DNA of 64,000 nt from Pantanalinema sp. GBBB05 (GTDB lineage Bacteria > Cyanobacteriota > Cyanobacteriia > Leptolyngbyales > Leptolyngbyaceae), in contig VRZD01000008.1 of NCBI GenBank assembly GCA_016743235.1, forward strand, positions 1 through 64,000, in the 5' to 3' direction. A model generated the notes under the pieces. That model did not search any database. It was not told the DNA's origin and saw only the letters and a list, made by a program, of their open reading frames with translations. Positions 9,614-17,853 of the stretch are shown piece after piece. Every line of letters begins with the position of its first letter. The stretch's first letter is position 1. The position numbers and the translations under genes were made by a program.

Positions 9614-9649
9614 AGGCTGCTGCTAATAGGATTGTGATTCCAGTCAGGA

Positions 9650-10327
9650 TTAATGTTCGGGAGGAAATAATCGATACCCCATGCCATAAATACTCTCAAC
9701 CCAATCACTGGCTGCTACCGCCTGTAAGCGTTGCCGCAGTTTCCGCACTAAAACGGTCATCGCATTGCTGTCTGGCTCGGTGCCCCATTCCCAGACGGCT
9801 TGCTCAATCTGGTCACGCGTCAAAATCTGGCGAGGATGGCGCATGAAGTGTTCGAGCAACTGAAACTCACGGCTAGAAAGAGTGACCGATTTACCTTGTC
9901 TTTCTACCGTCAGTGAATCCAGGTGAAGGAACAGATCCTCTAAGTTCAGCATATCTCCGACCCACAGGGGCGATCGCCGCCGCAATGCCCGCACCCGTGC
10001 CATGAACTCGATTAAATCGATCGGTTTCACCAGGTAGTCATCGGCTCCCGCATCTAACCCCGTCACTTTTTCAGGCGTGGTATCTCTTGCCGTAATCATT
10101 AGCACAGGAGCTGTTTTTCCCAGAGCACGATAATGCTGACAAAGATTCACGCCACTGACATGGGGCAACATCCAGTCCAGCACCAATAGATCATAGTCCT
10201 TCTCAGATAGAAGCCACTGCGCCGTTTTTCCATCTTTAACCCCATCCACACTATGCCCTGCTTGAGACAATGCAATTTGGAGTGGCAGCAGTTGTTTCGG
10301 ATCGTCCTCGACTAGCAATACCTTCAT
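9650..10327 (-). CDS. rppA: RppA-type OmpR-family response regulator (NrsR-like)
   Basis: 225 residues. Receiver domain (1-115) with acidic pocket EDD at 7-9, phospho-acceptor D51 in LLVLDWMLP, and the conserved Lys in YLVKPIDL. A winged-helix DNA-binding domain follows (about 128-222) with the OmpR-type recognition region VWEWGTEPDSNAMTVLVRKL. Partner kinase is the downstream rppB. It is the only free-standing response regulator in the window. It is divergent from the small membrane-anchored protein at 10468, and the 140-bp gap has a short inverted repeat that could be its operator. Confidence 0.92.
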   Translation of the reverse strand: MKVLLVEDDPKQLLPLQIALSQAGHSVDGVKDGKTAQWLLSEKDYDLLVLDWMLPHVSGVNLCQHYRALGKTAPVLMITARDTTPEKVTGLDAGADDYLVKPIDLIEFMARVRALRRRSPLWVGDMLNLEDLFLHLDSLTVERQGKSVTLSSREFQLLEHFMRHPRQILTRDQIEQAVWEWGTEPDSNAMTVLVRKLRQRLQAVAASDWVESIYGMGYRLFPPEH

Positions 10328-10366
10328 CCCGCTTAGCCCTAGCTTGTAGTTCTAGCATTAAGAGTT

Positions 10367-10385
10367 GAGATGAGTTACACATCTC
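10367..10385. promoter_or_regulatory. Inverted repeat between rppA and the divergent small gene
   Basis: GAGATG (10367-10372), 7-base loop, CATCTC (10380-10385), a perfect 6-bp dyad in the 140-bp divergent promoter region. Candidate operator for RppA or another regulator; no consensus was applied. Confidence 0.35.
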
Positions 10386-10467
10386 CTCAAAGCTAGATTT
10401 TAAGTCACCAGAAGTTAGATTACAGTCAGAGAGAGAACGTGATGAAAATCAGGAGCCGCGATCGCAG

Positions 10468-10845
10468 ATGATTAAACGCTGGTTACGGGCATCAGGGGCA
10501 GAATTTTGGTTGCCACTGCCATTGGTGGCGATCTTGTTCTGGCTGGGTTCCAGCGTTTTAACGGCGCAAGAATTGCAGCAAGCTCAGCTAACTCCAACAA
10601 AGCTGCAAGCCGACACGCAACTTCAAGCGGTTGTCTCGGTGAATATTCTGCTGATTAATGCCGTGATTAACCGCAACCAAAAGATGACTCAGGTGAAAGT
10701 TGAAACCGCCGAATCAGTTGTGAAACGAGTGGAATTAGAACTCGCCACAACTGATCCAAAACAAATTGAGGCAGCGATCGCCACAGAACTGCAACTGTCA
10801 CGACAGGAAATCCGCCAACTGGTTCGCTACGAGATTATCGAGTAG
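10468..10845 (+). CDS. Small membrane-anchored protein, unrecognised
   Basis: 125 residues. A basic N terminus is followed by one hydrophobic helix (about 14-33), then a soluble domain rich in Gln, Thr and Val, with predicted alpha/beta character (LQADTQLQAVVSVNILLINA onward). Orientation suggests the soluble part is periplasmic or lumenal. I do not recognise the family. It is divergent from rppA and shares its promoter region, so it may be an RppA target or an accessory to RppB sensing; this is inference from position. Start supported by a regular coding pattern but only weak upstream purines. Confidence 0.75.
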   Translation: MIKRWLRASGAEFWLPLPLVAILFWLGSSVLTAQELQQAQLTPTKLQADTQLQAVVSVNILLINAVINRNQKMTQVKVETAESVVKRVELELATTDPKQIEAAIATELQLSRQEIRQLVRYEIIE

Positions 10846-10894
10846 ACCAGGGGTGAGATTGCCGGATTTCTGTCTGCACCCCTCTTGAACTCAG

Positions 10895-12109
10895 TTATCC
10901 GGCATCCACCAATACAGTAACAGCCGCTGCGCTGGCTTTTGCTCGCTCTCTAGCCTGCTCCACCGTATTGCCCAACGCCAACGCCACCCCCATCCGCCGA
11001 TTGCGATAGGCGCGAGGCTTGCCAAACAGACGAACTTTACTGGTTGGAACCTGCAATGCGTCGCTAAGTCCGGTAAATCGGGGATTGTCGCCTGCCACCT
11101 CAGCGAGAATCACCGCCGATGCCCCCGGTTGAATCAGGGTAATCTCACCGATCGGCAGTCCGGTAATCGCCCGCACATGCAACTCAAACTCCGACATATT
11201 CTGACTGATTAGCGTCACCATGCCTGTGTCATGAGGACGGGGGCTGACTTCACTGAAGTAAACCGTTTGCGCGGTGTCGCTGGCTCCCTGAATAAACAGT
11301 TCAACGCCAAAAATGCCCCATCCTCCCAGGGCAGTTGTAATCTTCTCGGCAATCTCCTGACACTGCTCTAGAGTGCCGGGACTCAGGGCGCAAGGTTGCC
11401 AGGATTCCCGGTAGTCACCACTTACTTGAATATGACCAATGGGTGGGCAGAAGTGAGTTCCCGAAGCCGAACGAACCGTCAGTAAGGTAATCTCGGTGTC
11501 AAAGGGGACAAAGCCTTCCACAATCACCCGTCCGCCTTTGGTGCGTCCCCCGGCTTGCGCATACTCCCAGGCGGGTTGGATGTCTGCCTCCGTCCGGACA
11601 GTACTCTGACCTTTGCCAGAGGAACTCATCACGGGTTTCACGACACAGGGCAAGCCCAGCTCGGCGATCGCCTGCTGGTATTCCGCCTCCGTCTCAGCAA
11701 AGCGATAGGGTGAGGTTTTCAGCCCTAACTCCTCAGCCGCCAGTCGCCGGATTCCTTCTCGATTCATGGTGAGGTGAGTTGCCTTCGCCGTGGGAATGAC
11801 TCGCCAGCCTTCCTGCTCTAGCTCAATCAGGGTAGCCGTAGCGATCGCCTCGACTTCCGGCACAATCAGTCCCGGTTGTTCCTGCTCAACGATCTGCCGT
11901 ACCTGGGTTCCATCCAGCATATTGATGACATGCGATCGATGGGCGACTTGCATGGCGGGGGCATTGGCATAGGAATCAACGGCAATGACTTCTAATCCCA
12001 AACGCATGGCTTCAATGGCAACTTCTTTGCCCAGTTCGCCGGAACCCAGCAAGAGCAACCGTTGAGCAGTGGAGGTTAGGGATGTACCCCAGGATGACAG
12101 ATCGGACAT
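10895..12109 (-). CDS. purT: Formate-dependent phosphoribosylglycinamide formyltransferase (GAR transformylase 2)
   Basis: 404 residues, near the family's usual 390-400. An ATP-grasp enzyme that makes formyl-GAR from GAR, formate and ATP in purine synthesis, an alternative to folate-dependent PurN. Seen in order: N-terminal GAR-binding fold with [20 protein letters not shown], central ATP-grasp with [14 protein letters not shown] and [17 protein letters not shown], metal-binding FGVELFI and [15 protein letters not shown], and the C-terminal segment [18 protein letters not shown]. The gene is alone on its strand, divergent from the P-type ATPase. Confidence 0.96.
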   Translation of the reverse strand: MSDLSSWGTSLTSTAQRLLLLGSGELGKEVAIEAMRLGLEVIAVDSYANAPAMQVAHRSHVINMLDGTQVRQIVEQEQPGLIVPEVEAIATATLIELEQEGWRVIPTAKATHLTMNREGIRRLAAEELGLKTSPYRFAETEAEYQQAIAELGLPCVVKPVMSSSGKGQSTVRTEADIQPAWEYAQAGGRTKGGRVIVEGFVPFDTEITLLTVRSASGTHFCPPIGHIQVSGDYRESWQPCALSPGTLEQCQEIAEKITTALGGWGIFGVELFIQGASDTAQTVYFSEVSPRPHDTGMVTLISQNMSEFELHVRAITGLPIGEITLIQPGASAVILAEVAGDNPRFTGLSDALQVPTSKVRLFGKPRAYRNRRMGVALALGNTVEQARERAKASAAAVTVLVDAG

Positions 12110-12270
12110 GATGAAACACTGAAGAAGGTTTGCTTTCCCTTCATTATCGGATGCAAGGGAGCATGAATGAAAAGGTCAGTCTCTGTAAAGGGGCGGCATT
12201 TAGGCAACCGTTGTCTGTGCTGCCCGAAATATCGCGATCGAATGCCACGCCCATAAAACTGCCTGAAGGA

Positions 12271-12317
12271 TAAATGTGATCGAAAAGTGAGTCGCTAGAA
12301 TCCAGTGATCACATTTA
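12271..12317. promoter_or_regulatory. 11-bp perfect inverted repeat upstream of the P-type ATPase gene
   Basis: TAAATGTGATC (12271-12281) and its exact complement GATCACATTTA (12307-12317), separated by 25 bases. Each arm equals a half-site of the CRP/SyCRP1 consensus, but the spacing is far wider than the 6 bases of a normal CRP site. It could be two half-sites, a regulatory hairpin in the 5' leader, or chance. Confidence 0.45.
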
Positions 12318-12400
12318 GTTCATTTTTCTCATCGACGCTAGAGGGAATGGGAAACAGCCTTGCTGCTGTGCGATCACCAAGTTTGAGTAGAGAAAACACA

Positions 12401-15115
12401 ATGGTTGAAACACTGACGAAACAAACAAGAAAGGATCAATGGCATCATCTGTCAGCGAAAGAAGTTGTGCAAGCTTGGGAAACTGATCCTGAAACAGGTC
12501 TTTCTACGCAAGCAGCGAAGGAACGGCGCGATCGCTTTGGTGCCAATGAACTAACTGCCCAAAAAGGTCAGAGTGCCTGGGTACGCTTTCTCCAGCAATT
12601 CAACCAACCGTTGCTCTACATTCTGCTGGCAGCAGGTACTGTCACTGCTTTTCTGCACGAATGGCTTGATGCAATTGTGATCTTCGGGGTCACGATCCTC
12701 AATGCTGTAATTGGCTTTATTCAGGAATCCAAAGCGGAGAATGCGATCGCGGCTCTGGCAGAATCGGTCACCACGGAAGCCACAATTCTGCGGGATGGAC
12801 AAAAGCAGCTTGTTTCTTCGGGTGAACTGGTGCCAGGAGACGTGGTGCTGCTGTCATCGGGGGATAAAGTCCCGGCAGATTTGCGCCTGATTGAAGTGTT
12901 TGACCTCCAGATCGATGAGTCGGGCTTGACCGGAGAATCGGTTCCTGTCGAAAAGAACCTGACTCCATTACCACCAGAGATGCCTCTGGCAGAACGTTCC
13001 AATATGGCTTACACCGGCAGCTTAGTCACCTTTGGACGGGGGCTAGGATTGGTGGTTGCCACGGGTGAGCAGACTGAAACGGGGCATTTGTCCCAGATGA
13101 TGCAGCAGAGCCACAGCCTGACAACTCCCCTAACCCGAAAAATCGATCGCTTTGGCAAAACGTTGCTGTATGTCGTTCTGGCGCTGGCAGCCTTCACCTT
13201 TGCCGTGGGAGTGGCTCAGGGATTAGCCTGGGTCGAGGTCTTCAAAGCTGCCGTGGCGCTGGCCGTGAGTGCCATTCCCGAAGGATTACCTGCCATCCTG
13301 ACCGTCACCCTGGCGATCGGGGTTTCCCAAATGGCAAAGCATCACGCGATCATTCGCAAGCTACCCGCTGTTGAAACCCTGGGCAGTACTACCGTAATCT
13401 GTTCCGACAAAACCGGGACGCTGACGGAAAATCAGATGACGGTGCAGGAAATCTATGCCGGAGGGAAGCTTTATCAGGTCAGTGGGGGTGGTTACGCGCC
13501 GGAGGGAGCCATTACAGTCAATGGACATTCCATTGATCTAACTAAAACGCCTGCCCTCTCGGAATGTCTGCAAGCCGGGCTGTTATGCAACGACTCTCAT
13601 CTTGAGCAGCAAGAAAACACCTGGACAGTGGTGGGTAGTCCCACCGAGGGCGCGTTGGTGACGGCAGCTCATAAGGCAGGGCTAACCCCCGCATCCCTGG
13701 AAGAAACCCTGCCGCGTCGGGCTACCTTGCCATTTGAATCCCAGTTTCAGTACATGGCAACCCTACACGATCGCGGTTCCCAGCCATTAATTTACGTCAA
13801 GGGTTCGATTGAGGCGATCCTGAAGCGATGCCACCAGATGCTCGATGCGACGGGGAATCCAACTGCTCTGGATGCAACCGCCATTGAACAAAGGGTCGAT
13901 CGCATGGCGAATCAGGGGCTAAGAGTACTGGCTTTAGCCAGGAAAACTGCTGCCCGCTCCAAGTCCTCTCTTGATCATACCGACATTCAGCAAGACCTGA
14001 TTTTTCTGGGACTGCAAGGCATGATTGATCCCCCTCGTCCAGAAGCGATACAAGCCATTCGCTCCTGTCAGTCTGCCGGAATCCAGGTGAAGATGATCAC
14101 GGGCGACCATGCTAAAACGGCTGCGGCAATTGCTCAACGGATGGGCATCAATCAAACCGCCGATGCCCTCATTTTCACCGGGCGAGAATTGGCAGAGATG
14201 AGTGAGACGGAACTGGCAACCGCCGTTGCCCAAAGTCATGTGTTTGCCAGGGTGGCACCGGAACAAAAACTCCGCCTGGTCAAAGCCCTTCAGTCAAATG
14301 GTGAAATCGTCGCCATGACTGGGGATGGTGTGAATGATGCCCCCGCTCTGAAACAAGCCGACATCGGTACTGCAATGGGAATCACTGGTACCGAAGTCTC
14401 GAAAGAAGCGGCAGATATGATTCTGACGGATGACAACTTCGCCTCAATTGAACGAGCCGTTGAAGAAGGGCGCACCGTTTATAAGAATTTGTTGCGAGCG
14501 ATCGCCTTCATCTTGCCTGTGAATGGGGGCGAATCCATGACAATCTTGATCGCGGTGATGTTAGCCACCCCCTTGCCGATTCTGCCGGTGCAAATCCTCT
14601 GGCTGAATATGGTGGGTTCGATCGCGCTCTCTGTGCCCCTGGCATTTGAGCCACCCTCCCCGGATGTGATGCAAGATCCCCCTCGTCCAACCAATGAACC
14701 GCTGCTCTCCCGCCGTTTAATCACCCGTATTCTGGCCGTTTCTCTCTTTAACTGGATCGTTATTTTTGGCACCTTTGAGTGGATCGTTCGGACAACGGGC
14801 AACGAAGCGCTGGCTCGGACGATGGCAATTCAGGCATTGGTCGCTGCCGAAGCCTTTTACCTGCTGAGCATCAGCCGCTTTTTCCCAGCCGTCATTGCCA
14901 AACTACGTGGTCAAACCGAACCCTTTGGTTACACCGTGCTATTGGGCATCGGTGCCGCATTCATCTTCCAAACGCTGTTTAGCCAGTGGAGTGTGATGAA
15001 TCAACTCTTTGATACAGCCGCCTTGAATATCAGCCAAGCTCTCCTATGCATTGCGATCGGCTTACCCATGATTGGATTAGCCACCCTGCTCAGGCGCTTC
15101 GCGCCCCTTAAGTAG
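12401..15115 (+). CDS. Cation-transporting P-type ATPase (P2-type, PMA1/PacL-like)
   Basis: About 904 residues from ATG 12401 (MVETLTKQ). The frame stays open to 12305, but that would place extra codons across an 11-bp inverted repeat. Seen: actuator loop LTGESVPVEKN, PEGLPAI in helix 4, phosphorylation motif CSDKTGTLT with Asp near 336, MTGDGVNDAPALKQADIG hinge, and about ten membrane helices. It uses ATP to pump cations across a membrane. PEGL and NGGE in helices 4 and 5 resemble SERCA-type sites, but helix 6 reads LNMVGSIAL where calcium pumps have a conserved Asp, so calcium specificity is doubtful. Similar helix-6 sequences occur in cyanobacterial PMA1-like pumps of uncertain ion. Confidence 0.92.
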   Translation: MVETLTKQTRKDQWHHLSAKEVVQAWETDPETGLSTQAAKERRDRFGANELTAQKGQSAWVRFLQQFNQPLLYILLAAGTVTAFLHEWLDAIVIFGVTILNAVIGFIQESKAENAIAALAESVTTEATILRDGQKQLVSSGELVPGDVVLLSSGDKVPADLRLIEVFDLQIDESGLTGESVPVEKNLTPLPPEMPLAERSNMAYTGSLVTFGRGLGLVVATGEQTETGHLSQMMQQSHSLTTPLTRKIDRFGKTLLYVVLALAAFTFAVGVAQGLAWVEVFKAAVALAVSAIPEGLPAILTVTLAIGVSQMAKHHAIIRKLPAVETLGSTTVICSDKTGTLTENQMTVQEIYAGGKLYQVSGGGYAPEGAITVNGHSIDLTKTPALSECLQAGLLCNDSHLEQQENTWTVVGSPTEGALVTAAHKAGLTPASLEETLPRRATLPFESQFQYMATLHDRGSQPLIYVKGSIEAILKRCHQMLDATGNPTALDATAIEQRVDRMANQGLRVLALARKTAARSKSSLDHTDIQQDLIFLGLQGMIDPPRPEAIQAIRSCQSAGIQVKMITGDHAKTAAAIAQRMGINQTADALIFTGRELAEMSETELATAVAQSHVFARVAPEQKLRLVKALQSNGEIVAMTGDGVNDAPALKQADIGTAMGITGTEVSKEAADMILTDDNFASIERAVEEGRTVYKNLLRAIAFILPVNGGESMTILIAVMLATPLPILPVQILWLNMVGSIALSVPLAFEPPSPDVMQDPPRPTNEPLLSRRLITRILAVSLFNWIVIFGTFEWIVRTTGNEALARTMAIQALVAAEAFYLLSISRFFPAVIAKLRGQTEPFGYTVLLGIGAAFIFQTLFSQWSVMNQLFDTAALNISQALLCIAIGLPMIGLATLLRRFAPLK

Positions 15116-15201
15116 CTGCTCCCAGAGAAACGGCACTGGATTTCCGATATGCCCCTGATATGAGAAGAATTACTACCGAACCCTTACCCGGTGAATAAAT
15201 C

Positions 15202-15633
15202 ATGAATCCGAACAATTCTAAACAAGGAATTAGTGCTTTTCCAAATCAGAAAACAGTAAAACAAGCACCGCTTGAGTTACAAAGCAGCGATTCCCCAATG
15301 CATCAAATCCCCGTAGTGACCAAAGACTCAAACTTGATCCAGAATTTAGTAGACCCAGCCAATCAGCAGCCCATCACTCGTGTAGAGGGGGCAAAAGCCG
15401 GAGCAATACTAGGAAGTGTGGGAGTTGGATTAACAACACTTACGCTTGGATTAGGAATTTTATTGATTCCTGGAGTGGGTCCAGCGATCGCCCTTGATAG
15501 CATTCTGACCACAGTTTTAGGCAGCAGTGTTGCCTCTACCGCTGGTGGGTTGTACGGCGCTTTTTTGGGATGCTTAGATCCTGAAAAGCAGCTCAACCTT
15601 TACAGAGAACAATTTAAGTCGGGAGATGACTGA
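15202..15633 (+). CDS. Small protein with glycine-zipper region, stress-protein-like
   Basis: 143 residues. A polar N-terminal half is followed by a Gly/Ala-rich hydrophobic stretch (about 72-128: GAILGSVGVGLTTLTLGLGI, then LIPGVGPAIALDS) and a short acidic tail. The second half resembles the C-terminal glycine-zipper part of YflT/general-stress-type proteins, without their N-terminal domain. The segment may insert in or associate with membranes. It lies 86 bp after the P-type ATPase on the same strand, so co-transcription is possible. Function unknown. Confidence 0.7.
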   Translation: MNPNNSKQGISAFPNQKTVKQAPLELQSSDSPMHQIPVVTKDSNLIQNLVDPANQQPITRVEGAKAGAILGSVGVGLTTLTLGLGILLIPGVGPAIALDSILTTVLGSSVASTAGGLYGAFLGCLDPEKQLNLYREQFKSGDD

Positions 15634-16383
15634 GTCAGCATCAATATTCAATGAAATACTGATGATTCTGACAAATTTAGACACGCGGTTTAACGTACTG
15701 AGGTTCACGTTGGAGCAAATAAGGTACTACTAAACATCAACAAAGCATCACGATTGATGAAACTGGCTTTAATTCAATCAACACTGAAAAAGCAATAAGG
15801 TGAAACTCTCGTTGAATCCATCCGCCACAACACGATCACTCGCCATTTCCCAAAGTCAGCGATCGCTCTACTAAGCATCAATGCAGCCAACCCATCCGAA
15901 GTTATAGTCATTCCCTTAACCATGCCAGCTATACTTGCCGAGGGAGGATATTGCAGCACTAGAATAGGCAAGGCTGTAGCAATCATATGAGTGCCTGATC
16001 AAGAGAGAATATTCAATCCAGCTTAGGTAAATCAGGGAAGCGATCGCACAACTGTCTATATCTGGCAGTCATAGCCCTGAACATCCCAGCAAGCATGGTT
16101 CTAACAACGCCGTATCACCAGTGAACTTCTGCCAATCGCGGCTAAAAGGCAGCAGGTGAATTATTTCTACCCAGCAAAATTAAGCTGACCCTCTCCCCTG
16201 ACCAAATCACCATCTAATCGGTGCTTTTGGCAGTATTTTGGCAGCACGATTCCAAGTAATAGCGATCTGAAGTTAAGAAAGTACCCACCTTTCTAAAAGT
16301 ATGGCAAACTATCAGTTAGCTTAACTAACTAATTACTCGACAACTTAAAATTAGAAGCTATTGATCCAGGGTGAGATTGAACC
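15634..16383. other. 750-bp intergenic region before the RND operon
   Basis: No supportable gene. A minus-strand open frame at 15774-15986 is coding-like in patches but has no recognisable family and no good start context. The last 110 bases contain two dyads that look like operators for the efflux genes (listed separately). Otherwise nothing is seen. Confidence 0.5.
16276..16329 (+). promoter_or_regulatory. Candidate operator region of the RND efflux operon
   Basis: Two dyads lie 55-108 bp upstream of the adaptor start: AGAAAG-N7-CTTTCT at 16276-16294, and GTTAG-CTTAA-CTAAC at 16315-16329. Efflux operons are often under local repressors that bind such dyads. No repressor gene is adjacent, so the regulator is unknown. 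Confidence 0.4.
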
Positions 16384-17784
16384 GTGCTGCCATCAACAAA
16401 TCCTATGTACAATCGCCTCCGTCAGTCAGGTGAAAGCCTTGCTTATGTTTCTGTTACCCTGATACACCATGCCTGGAAGCAGCTACAGGTGGGATTGATT
16501 GTATTAGCCCTAGGAGGACTATCTGCCTGTGCCGCGTCTGATGCCCAATCGGTCAAATCAGGTAGTGTAGGGAAGCGTCCCGTCCCAGTAGTGGCAGCGA
16601 CCGTGTCCCGCAAAACCGTACCTTTACTGGTACAAGCCACTGGAACTGTACAGGCTTATGCGACTGTTGCCGTCAAGTCACAAATTGCTGGGCAACTGAC
16701 TGGAGTATACTTCCAGGAGGGTCAAACAGTTCAACAAGGCGACTTATTATTTACGATCGACTCCCGACCGTTAGCGGCTGCCCTGGAGCAGGCAATTGCC
16801 AACCGGGCAAAAGCGATCGCTGGGGTGAGTCAGGCACGGGCAGCATTGGCACAGGCTCAGGCACAAGTCAGTCAGGCACAAGCCACCGTTGCCCGCGATG
16901 TGGCACAAGTCAATAATGCCAACGCGCAAGCCCAGCGCTACGCCAGTCTCTTAGGTTCAGGAGCTGTGAGTCAGGAGCAGGCAGACCAGTTTCGCACCGC
17001 CGCAGAAGCCCAGCAAGCGGTGGTAGTTGCCGATCGCAGCCAGGTCGGTAGTGCCCTAGCTGCCGTGGACTCTGCAAAAGCGAATTTACAGAATGCTCAA
17101 GCGGCGGTAAGAGGGGCTGATGCCGCCATTGACAGTGCTAAAGTGCAATTGTCTTATGCGTCAATCTCAGCGCCGAGTGCAGGTCGGTTAGGCAAGCTGA
17201 ATGTGAACCAAGGCAATTTAGTGAAGGAAAATGACACCACTCCTTTAGTCACAATCAGTCAGATTCAGCCAATTTACGTAGAGTTCTCAATTCCCCAAAG
17301 TCAGTTACCAGAGTTGCGCAAGTATCAGGCCCAAGGGCAATTGCGTGTGGAAGCCAAATCACCGAATGATGCCAGTCAGCTAGATCGAGGAGAATTGGTG
17401 TTTGTGGATAGCGGTGTTGATCCAACCACTGGCACCATTAAACTGCGAGCTAGTTTTGCTAATGCGGCTACTCGTCTGACACCAGGGCAGTTTGTCAATA
17501 TCGTATTGAAACTCACCGAAGAACCAGCGGCACTAGTGGTTCCGGCAGCAGCAGTGCAAGCAGGACAGCAAGGGCAATTTATTTATGTCATCCAATCCGA
17601 TCAAACAGTTAAAGCCCAACCTGTTACCGTTGGACGCACGATCGCCAATCAGACTGTCATTAAGTCGGGGGTACGAACTGGCGATCGGGTTGTAGTAGAT
17701 GGGCAATTTAACCTCACTCCTGGTGCTACCGTGCAAGAAAAGCCACGGAAAGAATCCGCTCAGCCATCACTGCAGGAAGGATAG
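16384..17784 (+). CDS. RND efflux periplasmic adaptor (membrane fusion protein), lipoprotein
   Basis: 466 residues from GTG 16384, or 459 from ATG 16405. A hydrophobic stretch ends in the lipobox LSAC (Cys about 49), so the mature protein is probably a lipoprotein. Then a lipoyl half-motif with VKSQIAGQLTGVYFQEGQTV, a long Gln/Ala-rich alpha-helical hairpin (about 130-255), the second lipoyl half with ISAPSAGRLGKLNVNQGNLV, and beta-barrel and membrane-proximal domains. It bridges the inner-membrane RND pump to an outer-membrane channel. It is followed by the permease gene with a 69-bp gap. No TolC-type channel gene is present here. Confidence 0.93.
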   Translation: MLPSTNPMYNRLRQSGESLAYVSVTLIHHAWKQLQVGLIVLALGGLSACAASDAQSVKSGSVGKRPVPVVAATVSRKTVPLLVQATGTVQAYATVAVKSQIAGQLTGVYFQEGQTVQQGDLLFTIDSRPLAAALEQAIANRAKAIAGVSQARAALAQAQAQVSQAQATVARDVAQVNNANAQAQRYASLLGSGAVSQEQADQFRTAAEAQQAVVVADRSQVGSALAAVDSAKANLQNAQAAVRGADAAIDSAKVQLSYASISAPSAGRLGKLNVNQGNLVKENDTTPLVTISQIQPIYVEFSIPQSQLPELRKYQAQGQLRVEAKSPNDASQLDRGELVFVDSGVDPTTGTIKLRASFANAATRLTPGQFVNIVLKLTEEPAALVVPAAAVQAGQQGQFIYVIQSDQTVKAQPVTVGRTIANQTVIKSGVRTGDRVVVDGQFNLTPGATVQEKPRKESAQPSLQEG

Positions 17785-17853
17785 CTGGTTTGAGCTGCAA
17801 AAGCTTGACCCTAATTTGAGTCTGACTTGATCTGCCCCTCGCACTGTAAGCTT

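Noticed and set aside
12271-12317. Canonical CRP binding site
   Set aside because: The half-sites are separated by 25 bases, not arranged as TGTGA-N6-TCACA.
15774-15986. 70-residue minus-strand frame before the RND operon
   Set aside because: Some hydrophobic, protein-like patches, but no family, no ribosome site and no conserved motif.
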